This document shows positions 1-10,115 of a stretch of DNA of 52,675 nt, in pieces. Location: NCBI GenBank assembly GCA_003427395.1, contig BFEA01000032.1, forward strand, positions 1,114,774 to 1,167,448, written 5' to 3'. Position numbers and translations under genes: made by a program. The notes beneath the pieces were generated by a model, which was not told where the DNA came from, did not search any database, and was given only the letters and a program-made list of their open reading frames with translations. Source of the DNA: Chara braunii. Taxonomy: Eukaryota > Streptophyta > Charophyceae > Charales > Characeae. Numbering within the stretch: position 1 is the first letter of the stretch; each line of letters starts with the position of its first letter.

Positions 1-11
1 CTGGGCTACAC

Positions 12-372
12 TTCTTTTTTTTTTTTCTTTTTTTGTCAGAACCTCTTGGTTCTGCCTCCTACCATTCTGGGGAGCAACAGTCCGGTTCCTATTCCCCCGG
101 CAAGTCAATGACAAGTAGTACAAGGGTGACTCACCCCACGCTCCTCCCCATTATCGTTGGGAGGCCCGAGTGAAGGGGGGGGGGAGTTTGAGGGTGTACC
201 AATTGAGCTAGGGTCGTTGGTCTGCTACGGTGTTTTTTTGCAGCCCGAATGGAATATTTTTGTGGATGATAATAGTTACACACACCGGTGTGTGGACTTG
301 AACCACCAGTACACGCCCTAAAGCCATGATTTTAGGAGATGTACGGGCCACTACAGGAGCGCCCACATTCAT
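12..372 (-). mobile_element. tRNA-derived SINE-like element
   Basis: Read on the minus strand, positions 372 to 265 look like a tRNA. There is a T-arm with stem GTGG/CCAC and loop TTCAAGT (292-306), giving a B-box-like GGTTCAAGTCC. An anticodon-like arm has stem CCTAAA/TTTAGG around an 8-nt loop containing CAT (317-336). The acceptor-side strands TGTGG and CCACA can pair. A second A-box-like word, TAGCTCAATTGG, lies further into the body near 200-212. The minus-strand sequence ends in an A-rich tail (T-rich at 12-36 on the plus strand). A tRNA head, an unrelated body and an A tail are the SINE pattern. A tRNA pseudogene beside an unrelated A tract is the alternative. No target duplication was found because the tail lies at the window edge. 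Confidence 0.6.
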
Positions 373-829
373 TTCCCGTTGTCAATAGCCAGCCAAAGTA
401 CTGGCAAATTTAAAACAACCAGTATGTTTGCCAGCCATTCTTTCTCCATCTCGGTGTGCATGCAGCCACAAGTTTTGGGGGTCGGCCTACCGTCGCAAAT
501 TTGCTGGTAGTGCCGGGCCTGGGCCGGCCTACCGTAACAAAATTGCCTGTAGTGCCCAGCCTGAGCCGAAGTATTAGAAAGTCACTTCAAAGTTCGAAGT
601 TCTGTTTTCTCCTGATTTTCATACCTCTTTTCTGAAGTAACTTGGGATTGGTCTGTCGAGAACTGGTTTCAAGTGTTGTGTGAGCCTTTGTGGATGTCTG
701 TGACAGTATTGACTCTATTGAGCTGTCAAGTTGTGAATAGTGAAAGACAGTACGCTGTGGTTGGTACTACTTGGCACTGCTTATTACTTACTAATGGTTT
801 GTTTGTTTTTTGTGTTTTTTTTCCCCTTT
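373..829. repeat. Non-coding; one 41-bp direct repeat pair
   Basis: No gene is visible. At 483-523 and 524-564 a unit beginning CGGCCTACCGT is repeated once. In the first copy CTACC and GGTAG pair around the intervening bases, and in the second CTAC pairs with GTAG, so each copy can form a small stem. The rest shows no recognisable structure. Confidence 0.5.
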
Positions 830-844
830 CGGTCCGGACTTTTT

Positions 845-1000
845 TTTTGTCTGGTGCACCAGTCCGGACGGTCTGGGTCCGGTCCTGTCCGGTTGTCTGG
901 TGCCTGTCCGGTTTACCGGACGTCTGGACCAGTCCAGACAAATGTCTGGGCCTCGGTCCAGACATGTCCGGGTCCGGGTCCCGAGGTTGCCATGCGTTTT
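845..1000. repeat. GTCCGG/GTCTGG hairpin patch
   Basis: Variants of GTCCGG, GTCTGG and their complements fill about 150 bp. Three near-perfect palindromes can be placed exactly: CTGGTGCACCAG (851-862), GTCCGGT-TT-ACCGGAC (906-921) and CCAGACA-AA-TGTCTGG (934-949). Seven-base stems separated by only two bases recur elsewhere in the window. No coding function is supported. Confidence 0.7.
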
Positions 1001-1741
1001 TCCCTTTTGGGGTGCAGGGCATTTCCAGGCTCGGCAAGGCAAGGGTCAAAAGTACAGGTGGTTTAAACCGCCAGCCAGTACTTGGCCCAGATATCAAGTC
1101 CGAGCCTCCAGCGACCGGTATGTCAAGCCTGCGAAGGCTGGCAGTACCAGTAGGTGGATGGGCCGAGGCTGGGGGGACCAGTTGGAAAACAAAAACAGCA
1201 AAAAAAAGAAAAAGAAAAAAAAACAATAACAACAACAACAACAACAACGGTGCGGACGTGAATGCAGTTGGATGCATTCCTCCCAGTGCTAGTGTGAGCA
1301 CGTTGCAGTTTGGGTGTATCAGCCCTGTGGAGTGTTTTTTGTCAGAATCCAAAAGTAAAAAAAAAGGAAAACCCAAACAAAAAAATGAATCTCAAAGAAG
1401 GAAAAAGAAAAAGAAACAGGACCCTGAAACGAGCTAGATACATTTGTCTGTGTGCAAGTGTGAGTATGTGGCCAAAGAGGGCTGTTCAGTAGATCGCAGG
1501 ATATGCCCTGCAATCTAAGAAAAACGGGGACAAAAAAGACAAAAGCAGAAACAAATGACATCCAGAATGCAACTGAAATACTAGTTAGAAACATTCCACC
1601 AAGAACCTATGTGAACACGAAAGTAGTTTTTTTTTTTTTTTAAATATGTGTAATGTCTGTGCTGGGGGAGATCATCAGAGCGACCAAAGCCAACAACAAC
1701 TAGCAACCGACGTGAAGTCTAGGCCAGCATACAACATCCCT
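1001..1741. other. Non-coding; A-rich blocks
   Basis: This stretch holds an A-rich block ending in an (AAC)n run at 1190-1249 and a second A-rich block at 1350-1423. Either could be the tail of an old retroposon on the plus strand, but no head could be identified. The open frames here are long only because of A-rich and T-rich codons, and I do not call them genes. Confidence 0.4.
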
Positions 1742-2270
1742 GGAGCCGGGACCCACTAGCATATAGATTTACGCTTCGGCTCCATGGTTTTCAACCACGT
1801 GCGGCGAGAGGTGACATCCGGCAACCGTTGATCCTTTTGTGTACCGTCGGCGCAGGGCGATAAGGACCGAATTCGGTAGGGAATCTGTCCGCCGGCCAAT
1901 AGAAGAGTTTAGCTAGCCACTTTGCGTTGGCGCGAAGCTGCAATATTAGGGAGGTCGGGGGGGGGGGGGGGGGGCGTTTTTGCATCGATGTTGTTTTCTT
2001 TTTTTTATGTGGTAAAATAGAGAATATTGAGATTTCCGTGGAAGACTGCGAACAGGCCGGCGGGAAGGTCGCATGCAGATGTACCGGGTTGGTGGAAGTG
2101 TGGATGCACTGAAGTTCTGTCATGATGTCTATGTCAGGCCCCATAATTTTTCGTTTTTTGGGTCCTTTTCTTTGCATTCGTGTAAATGATGAAAAGCATT
2201 TTTTATGCATTTTTAAATGAGAAAAGAATGCCACACACCGATTTACTCGATGCTAGTGGGTCCCGGCTCC
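1742..2270. mobile_element. Short element with 21-bp perfect terminal inverted repeats
   Basis: Positions 1742-1762 (starting GGAGCCGGGACC) and 2250-2270 (ending GGTCCCGGCTCC) are exact reverse complements over 21 bp, 529 bp apart end to end. The interior has no transposase, includes a G homopolymer near 1959-1974 and is unlike its flanks. This is the layout of a non-autonomous DNA transposon (MITE). I could not find a clean target duplication, so the outer ends may extend further and the superfamily is undetermined. Confidence 0.6.
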
Positions 2271-4085
2271 TGGACTTAGCCCCCTGTTTTTTTTTGTTTT
2301 TTTTTTGGTTCTAGTTTTCTACATCGCAATTCTCACCGACCGGCCATTCATGTGAACGACCCCCCCCCCCCCAAATGCGGCGTGTTAACGGGACATGCCC
2401 GCGGCCTATAGCTGCGCCAAGTACTGGTGGTTTAATAGGCCGCCAACGGGTATTTGTGTTGGTGTGCCATCACCTACTTGTCATGTACCTGGAACGGCAC
2501 GTACCATACACCAGGGCCCAGGCAGGGTAAATCCCTGAACCGTTGAAATACAATAATCAGATAGTCATTCCTTGAATTGCCTGGGGCCAGTCCGCTCACA
2601 ATGATGAATCTAAAGGGGGCTGTTGCCCTTAAGAAAGAAGAAGGGTAAGGGAAAAAAAAAGAAGTCTTAGCGTCAGTGTTGCCTTGGTTGTACTAAGGCT
2701 TGGACTGCTATGTCTGGTGATATTTTCGGCGACCATAACCCAAAGTCATTGCAAATCCTTGCAGCTCTTTCTTTTGATCACCACCACCTCGGGCTTGGCC
2801 AAGTCCAATCCTTTGGCTGGCCATGAGGAAGCCCATAAGGAGGGTCGGGCTACTTTCGGGAACAGGTTTGGCAGAGGTTTAGAGGAGTTGCAGTTTCGAG
2901 GACTGCAGTTTCAAAGAGTGCAGCATTTTTTCAGACCATTGCCTTGTTTCTTTTGCGTACGGAAACCTTGGGAAAAGGCCCATCTTCTGAGCTGAACTAT
3001 GAAATTGACCCTGCTTCTGCGGAGAGCGAGTATGACCGACCGTTCAGGAGTGCAGATGCTCTTCCATGCACGATAATGAATGGGCCCCTGCCGCTTTTGG
3101 GGAATGGGAGGAGTACAACTTCGCAGCTACGCTGCAGAGAGGTCGAGTCAGAGAGGATGTAGGTACAGCTCCGAAGATGAGGCTCTGAGGTACCGAGCGT
3201 TTTCAGTTAGGAAGCCTATCAGTTTGGAAGTATGACAAGCAAGTTGGATGTTTCGGTAGCGGTCTGACGGATAGGGAAACACCATGACAACCTTGCAAGG
3301 GAAGAGAAAAAACTATGGGCTTCGGGCAAAGTTTAAGCCCCCGTCGACTGCTTGTCCAGGAGAAGACAGCCACAAACAGGACGCAAGCTTCGTCTACCTT
3401 GGGCACACACAATCGCGTGACTAGACACAGAACTGCAATGTTCGTGCAGTTTCTCAGCGGGCTGTAACGCTAACAGGGTTGTTTTTGTGATTTTTTCCAG
3501 TTCTGGGTCCTAAACCGGTAACTGAAAAAACAAGCCTAAACTGACAAGGATATTTCCGTAAATTCCCTAAACTGCTGCCTAAATACGGTACTACTGGCCT
3601 AAACTTCGTTTCAGGCCTAAACGGACTGTTGGTTTGTTTTGCCTCAGACCAGTACCACTACCCTGGGTCATGGAGATCCAGTCCAGTAGGTTAGTCTAGA
3701 AGTATGAATAGAGTCGGTCCGTTGAGTGGGCAACCTGCTGTTTGGAAGTCTCATTGACGCCGCCATGCTGCCAGAACAGCGACACGGCTGGGAGGCCGCC
3801 GCGAGGCATTCACTGCTGCACTGAAGCTTGTGCTTCCATAGATGCTGGAGCCCGGCGCCACCATTTCTGTGTTGTTGGGGTTAGGCGCTGCCATATCCTT
3901 TTCTACGTGGCAGCCGATCTTCTTCTTCTTCAAGCTGGAGCTTCCTTCTCTTCATCCTGGAGTTGGCGCTGATCATCCTGATGGGTCTCTGAGGAGCACT
4001 TGGTGTTCGGATGTCTGCAAGGGGCGCCGGAGGTCTGCAGGTGGGGCGCTTCATATGAGAGTGAGCGTCATAGCCACTGCAAGGC
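2271..4085. other. Non-coding stretch, no gene recognised
   Basis: Contains T-rich (2286-2308) and C-run (2360-2373) simple sequence and several CCTAAA words between about 3509 and 3622 that are spaced irregularly, so they are not a telomere array. Reading frames up to about 100 codons exist but show no motif, domain or codon pattern to support a gene. Confidence 0.4.
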
Positions 4086-4215
4086 CATGGTGGATGAAGT
4101 TGTAGGGAGGAGGAAGACTCCGTGAGCTTGTTGGAGCTATGTTCTGAGGATCATGGTGGATGAAGCTGGAGGAAGACTCCGCCCGCAAGCTTGTCGGAGC
4201 TATGTTTTGAGGTTG
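4086..4215. repeat. About 65-bp direct repeat pair
   Basis: Two copies start with CATGGTGGATGAAG at 4086 and 4152 and end with a shared GGAGCTATGTT-type segment. They differ by small indels and substitutions, which is a local tandem duplication. No coding role is supported. Confidence 0.7.
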
Positions 4216-6332
4216 TTCAACGTTGTGTTCATTCTCGGTTGGGATCCTTGATTTGTGCGACAGAGGCAGGCGTTTTAAGTCTTTAAGACTTTAACTAAAT
4301 TTCACTTGAATTATTAGCTTCTCTTGTGCATCGTTCAGTCCAGTTTGCTGTGAAGTCCTCTCCGAGTCTGCTTTGTCATCTTGCATGCGTACAGGAACAT
4401 GTTGACCCTTTGATGGACGGTGTTTCAATCAGTCACATAGCAGCTGGTATGAGAGTCGCAACGAGGTACAATCTGTGAGCGACCTGTTGGCCATCTTCCG
4501 GGAGACCGCTGGAGGTGGGGGGGGCGGTATTATGCCATCCTCAAGCGAGGAAATCCGAGGAAGGAGATGAAAGGTGGTGGGGGGCGAGGAGAGTGAAGTG
4601 AAGGGATCGGCTGGAGCAGAGTTCGTGTGGTGCAGGTTTAGTTTCGAAAAGGTGGCTGTTGGACGAAATTCCACAGGCCGTATTACGTTTTCCATAGGGG
4701 CTCCCACACAAAACGATTGCAGCGAAGACTTGACTTTCAATGTAACACTTCGTTGACGGGTAAGGTAGGTGCCGAGAGGCATTGAGATAAGGGTTTTGTA
4801 ACTCCAAAATAGCTTCCAGAGTATTTTGGGGATTCCTAACCCTAAACTTGCACAGGCGCTAGCCTAATTAGGGTTTCATTTAACCTTAATTGGCTGAAGG
4901 TCGGGTGTTGAGGATTAAGTTGGCAACAGAGAAAACTGAGGCAGCTTCTCTTTCTCCGCACTGTTCTGCGTCAGGGAAGAGATTCTTCAAGAGTTTTCGA
5001 CTGACAATTCGTGAGGGAGGTTTAATTGACGACGTAAGGGAAAGTCGGTATGGCGGTAGGACTGTTTTGCTATGGCGGCCGACTTCAAGTTTTTGCATGC
5101 CGCTGCTATTGCTGGATGAAAATTGGGTTGGCATGACAATTTCCCACCTACTCATTGTGTACAAACCAGACCAGCGTTGTGCTACGGCCTGATGCTAAGC
5201 TACTGCTGTAAATAAAGGTACTATAAGACCTCTGCCCCATTCGAATAGAGATTTGAATGGCTCGCCGGTTCCAGCATATGCTCTCATCTTTATTATTTTC
5301 ATTTAAGATTGAGTTTGCAGTGCGCTTTAGGTGTGTTATTGGACTCAGGTTCTCTACATGAGCTGGTAAGTACGTAAGTAATCGACATAAATAAAGAGAA
5401 GACGTCGCTTCATGTCTTACCATGTTTCGTTTGGTATCCCCACCTACGCTTCGTGTTCACCAGTGATCTCCTTTCATGGCTAAATCCAGTGATCTCCTTT
5501 CATGACAAGATAAGTCCCCGAAATGAGTTTGTAATTCGAGGTGTCTTTCATGCATGCTCCACGCATAAAATAAGTCGTGTCCATCTCATTGCGGACATTT
5601 GCAACATCCCACTTGACTACGTCAAAGTGGTTAATTTATCCAGTGACTTGCATGGTTGCCCTCACTAAAAAACAAAAATCTGAACTACGATTCACATTGA
5701 GTGAGACTGCTATTGAATTGAATTTTTGTGTCATTATTTCGTTTTGTTTTTTTTGTATCTCAAATCAAATTTATCCTCGTGAGTTCGTTCCAAAACTACC
5801 TACCCACTGTTTTCAGTCAAAAATAGAGTCTAGGTTAAGGATTCATACTACTTGATTGAAATTTGACATAAAATTGCTTTGTCTAACACCTCTCTCCATT
5901 CATCCACTCTGCTTTTTGTTATGCGTTGCAACTCTTCAACTTGCACTCAATGATTCTATCATAACATCAAAAACTTAGAATTTTGTCCACGTTCTATTTG
6001 GATGTCAACCGCTCAGTCCGATTTGCTCGTAGACAAGGGTTTGCAATCAGTAGGGTCAATTAGAGTTTGAGTGGCTCAGTCTTTGTCGTAAGAAAGTATG
6101 AAACTGAAGAGTCTATTTCCTGCAGACTACTGCGATCGGAACTAACTAGAAGTTATTGTTTCCCCACTATAAGTGTTTGGTGATTCTACGCTGATCTAGA
6201 TTGATTGGATATGAAGTTTAGCAAAATTGATAGTCTTTATTACGATTTTACGTTTGCTATGTCGTTGAGTAGTTTAGGGTCCAGTGGTTCCATGTTCTTG
6301 CTGAAGATTAGTTTGTTGAATGTCGAGGCCAA
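4216..6332. other. Non-coding stretch, no gene recognised
   Basis: About 2.1 kb with moderate AT bias toward the right. Short open frames (up to about 117 codons) lack recognisable domains. The right end may be 3' UTR-like sequence of the minus-strand LINE, which cannot be delimited here. Confidence 0.35.
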
Positions 6333-7156
6333 TTATGTATTGGAGGGTTGCCATATAGTTGTAATATTGCAGGGTTTTCTTTTTGTCGGTATAGTTTTTA
6401 ATGTTCTACCTGAAGATTCATTACTTGAGAGGTAAAACGGGTTACGCAATTCGGGACCACTGTGTACTTGTATTGTGACTTGTATCTTTCCATGTCTAGG
6501 GGAAGATTCGTTTTGTGCGTAGAGCGAGTCACAGGTTGTGAGGTTGCCCTGTGTATCTGATCGGAGTTGTGGCACCGCATCTTTCCATGTTCTGAGGGGA
6601 AATTCGTTTAGCGAGTGAGCGCACCATGTAAAATGGACTCGATCTGAATCGACAGACAACTGACACAAAAAAACAACAAAAAGCTAGATCCCCAAAAAAG
6701 AGGAAATTGAGATCCCAGTTGTTCTTTGCTCAAACGACTCGTCAATAGAACCCAAATTAAGTCTCACTCCAGAAGACCGATTTTACTGTGCGTCGATGGT
6801 AGGACTCCAAGATCAAAATAAGCCATACATCCTCCCCTCTGCTCAAGTCTCATTTCTTGTGAAGATGTATTCAGCGAGGGGTACCCAACTGCACCCTTCT
6901 GTGTCCAAGAAAACCTTCACATAGTATTTGCACAATAGAGCTGTATTTTGGCGCTCTGAATCCAGGAGGGCGAGACCACCTTCCTCCTTTGTATCTGTGA
7001 GTTTGTCCCAGACCAACTTGGATATGGATCTTTGATAATCCTCTGCGTCATGTTTCCAGATAAATCCGGCTGCAGACCTTGTGATACCTTTGACAATGTT
7101 CTTACTCATGCGCTTCGCCGATCCAGCGTACCAGAGTTGTGAAAAGACTATTGCGT
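6333..7156 (-). pseudogene. LINE ORF2 C-terminal part (detached from its 5' part)
   Basis: Minus-strand translation from 7156 resembles the region after the RT domain in plant-type L1 LINEs: an AIVFSQLWYAG segment, a block with LVWDKLTDTKEEGG and a following LALLDSE. The frame is open to a stop at 6843; the same frame has several stops and is open again at 6668-6333, so the decayed ORF may continue. The upstream part lies at 15114-18.9 kb: the segment ending ...RVLILN there joins directly to AIVFSQ here once the intervening 8.0-kb element is removed. The family match rests on recognised motifs, and the 6333-6843 part is much less certain. Confidence 0.7.
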
Positions 7157-7158
7157 TG
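7153..7158. other. Left target duplication of X copy 1
   Basis: GCGT at 7153-7156 precedes the TG start and TCGT at 15114-15117 follows the CA end (3 of 4 identical). Read another way, CGTTG at 7154-7158 and 15115-15119 is an exact 5-bp duplication. The uninterrupted LINE sequence reconstructs across it either way. Confidence 0.6.
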
Positions 7159-7756
7159 TTGAGCGCATCGGTCCGGCACCGCACGTGGCAGCGCGGGACC
7201 CTCTCGGTTGCCTCACGCAGGAGTTGGACCAACCTCGTCACGAACACACGAATGGAGCTTCCTTAGGCCGCTCTGGCCGAGTGTGCCAGCCATACCTCTC
7301 GCGAACCCCTACGACAGGATAGGGCCTACGCGAGGCACAACTTACCTCCACCTTACGGGAGTTGTCACCTCCCTTTGGTGGGCGTATCCCCGCCGAGCTA
7401 CTAGTCCACAGTACGAAAGCTACTCGGTTGCAGTCGCAGAGGTGGACCAGTCGAGGGCGTTTCTCGTTCGCTGTAGCATAGGGGGTACGCGCGGTAATAC
7501 GCCTATCGGACCCGCACGCGAACCGACATCTCAGGGGGGCTGAGGTCCCAAGCGCGACTCGTCGTCGGTCGACTAGGTCGCATCCCATACACCACGCGCC
7601 CGCCACTCTACGAACACACAAAAAAAAAGGAACACACACACACAGACATACGAAACGACACAACACAAACCACACGACAATGCTCCTAGCCCCTTCAGTG
7701 GTCATCCCATAACTTTCCACTGCGGAAATCGGATAGGCGTCGCGCGCGAGACTTAG

Positions 7757-7763
7757 TATAAAA
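7757..7763 (+). promoter_or_regulatory. TATA box of X copy 1
   Basis: TATAAAA lies within a GC-rich context about 600 bp from the element start. The same box sits at 24104-24110 in copy 2 with the surrounding bases conserved. The position and conservation suggest a Pol II promoter for the element. Confidence 0.5.
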
Positions 7764-7941
7764 CCGCGCAGACGGAGGGCCTACTCATATCGACTAGCAA
7801 TGCAAGCGCACGCTAACAGTCGCGATGATGGCGTGCTATGTGGTACCCATACTCGCGCGGCCCTCGTTACTCTCAGGGGTCGCGTTCGACACTTAATTGT
7901 CGGCTGACACACACCTTGAGGATTAATCTCTCGACGCCGGA

Positions 7942-7960
7942 CAACCGTCATGCATGGTTG
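7942..7960 (+). other. Conserved hairpin with compensatory change (copy 1)
   Basis: CAACCGT-CATGC-ATGGTTG forms seven pairs including one G-T. The counterpart at 24289-24307 is CAACCGC-CATGT-GCGGTTG: the pair next to the loop is T-A here and C-G there, and the next is G-T here and G-C there. Pairing is maintained although both arms changed. Confidence 0.75.
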
Positions 7961-8004
7961 AAGACCACACACCCTCTTCTGCACCTTATGTAGAGCGGGT
8001 GGTA

Positions 8005-8096
8005 CACAGGTCCATACCTGTGGTGGCAGTCGTTTCTTGCGACCCTGGGGGTAACTCCTACTCCAGGCCTGGGCGAAAGTCAAGGGGTTTGACTTT
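8005..8096 (+). other. Two conserved stem-loops in X copy 1
   Basis: CACAGGT-CCAT-ACCTGTG at 8005-8022 and AAAGTCAA-GGGGT-TTGACTTT at 8076-8096 are perfect stems. Both are identical in copy 2 (24352-24369 and 24423-24443). Confidence 0.75.
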
Positions 8097-8159
8097 GACG
8101 GCTGCCACGAACTAGAACGTCCAACCATGATAATCCCTAAAAAGCAACCAAAACACAAA

Positions 8160-8740
8160 AACAGGATGGGGTGAAGGTCCCTTACTTCAAAAGAAATCAC
8201 GACCTTGGGGTACCCTCCCCTCTTCGGGTGATGCCAGTGGCCTACAATAATCCCAGGCATTGCGCCTGCGTGCGTGCCCGACGATCCTAGAACCTTTAGA
8301 CGTTGGGCCGGCGAAACGTCGCGCGCAGAACTTTAACATAAAGCCGCGTGGCTACGAGCCAGTCCCATACCAACCAACGATGTCAGTCGTAAGTGGTAAT
8401 CGCGGCTCCGGCCTCGCGATATTGAATGGCTGAAGGAATATATCACGAGGGGTCACCCTTCACGATATTGAGCGGCTGAAGGATACGCCGTTCGGCCCTC
8501 GTGACATTTCCGCCTTCAGGGTGGGGTGCCTCGACGACCAGTGCAGATAGGCCCTGTACGAGGGGAAATTCCTCCCCGGGAGAGTCTAGGGTTTGGGATG
8601 TCCTGGACAAGGACCTTGAATCTCGGCCCAGGACCAACGTCCGACTAAGGAACCCCCAAGAAGCAAACAGGCTAAAGGGAAGGTCTTCCCTATGCCTCTC
8701 AATCTCAACCTTTAAGCAGGTTGTTAACATGGGGCCCCTC
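8160..8740. repeat. Copy-1-specific block with internal duplications
   Basis: This block is missing from copy 2, where homology jumps from the equivalent of 8.16 kb to that of 8.74 kb. It contains a CGATATTGA(A/G)(T/C)GGCTGAAGGA word twice (8424 and 8463) and a diverged echo of the 7740-7775 TATA region near 8310-8350. It looks like an internal duplication or a retained segment lost from copy 2. Confidence 0.5.
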
Positions 8741-9474
8741 AGGCCACGCGAGCATTCATCGTAAGTGCACCCACACATATATGCACAAGGGAGATAGAGT
8801 TGCGATGATCACTGCTCACAGGCACAGTGAGACTCCTCACAACCATATGTGTGTATATGGGACCGCAGGCAATCCGAATCCAAAATCCGAGCTGCAAGAC
8901 ATACATGCAATCACATCAAGATTTGAACGACAAAACATGCACTACATGGAGTCAACCCCAACCAATCTCCGCACTCATACCCGTTGCTTTAGCCATGCAA
9001 NCCCCAATCTCCTGTCCAACCAACCATAATTAAATACTGTGTACCTTTGTCAAATGGTCATTCAATAAAAGTCCGGGCGAAACCCTCAACAAACAATAAA
9101 GTCACCAGGGCTAAAGCCTTTTAGGTTGGGTATGGAGAGTGAGTTGGAATTCAGTCTAGACCGACGAATCGACAATCGACCTGTTATCTGTGATAACAGA
9201 AGGTGATCCTCAAGGGATCAAGCTGACTCTAATCCCGATCCTAAATCGAACGACCAAGAGGACCTGCAACACAAAACAGACCAATTCCCAAGCTAAACCT
9301 ATAAATCCTTGGAGGGTAACCACAATCTTGCTTCAAAAACCTACCTAACTAACAAAGCCTAAATTTATCCTTAAGTCGTGCCCAAAGCAAAAGAAGCCTT
9401 AGCAAAACCTCCTCTATCCAGGGTGGGTCGCAAGGTCGCCACCTGTTAAAATATAATCTATCTCTTCCAAACTA

Positions 9475-9830
9475 AGAAAATTTCGGCAGCGCTTTCCGTA
9501 GGGAAAGTGTTTTCTCAAAATTTATACAAGGCTAAGTTTAAAACTTGAGACTAACCTTGATTTCTCAAGGTCCAATTTTGTCTAACTCCCTGAATTAACA
9601 AAAATTTGGGCAACACTCCCTTTAGAAAATGACACTTTTCAAATTCTTACTAAGTCAGTTATATAGAAAAGACAAGTTGAACTTTGATAAGTCAAAATTT
9701 GTCTAACTCCTTGAACCTGTAGAAATTTCGGCAGCGCTTCCCGTAGAGAAAGTGGCTTACCAAAATTTATACAAGTCCAAGTATGACAGTGAGCCTCAGA
9801 AAATGCAAGCACTAATCTAAGCAAAATAAA
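9475..9830. repeat. Array A: AAATTTCGGCAGCGCTT repeats
   Basis: Alternating units carry an AAATTTCGGCAGCGCTT word followed by a small stem, then an AAAAATTTGGGCA.CACTCC word. In the first unit CGCTTTCC and GGAAAGTG pair around GTAG (one G-T). The same alternating array with more units lies at 25.27-25.83 kb in copy 2, where one unit has CTCCCTTT-AG-AAAGGGAG. Other units have partly lost pairing. Confidence 0.75.
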
Positions 9831-10115
9831 GTCAACCCAGAAAATGTAGGAATTGAACTAACTCCTATTGCTCTAGCACGTGGCGAGCCTCTAAAGCAAC
9901 TACCTGTCAACCAAAGCCCCAGACCAAGTAGTAATCTCACTCAGCCACATGCAGGCCAAACCACAAACTTAAGGTAAGTACTCTCGCCAACCCCAAGCTC
10001 CTTAACAAACAATAGTTCCTGTTCCCTCTGTGAGTTATCCCTTTATACCCCACTTACATAAGGCATAGGTCAGGCCACCTGAACTTACAAAGCGCGCCCA
10101 ACTTAGCCAGGCCTA

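Noticed and set aside
673-1437. Overlapping long frames on both strands
   Set aside because: They run through the GTCCGG hairpin patch and A-rich blocks; no domain, and low-complexity sequence explains their length.
3509-3625. Telomere-like CCTAAA words
   Set aside because: They are irregularly spaced and few; no tandem telomeric array. The ATTAGGGTTT words near 21.96 kb are likewise isolated.
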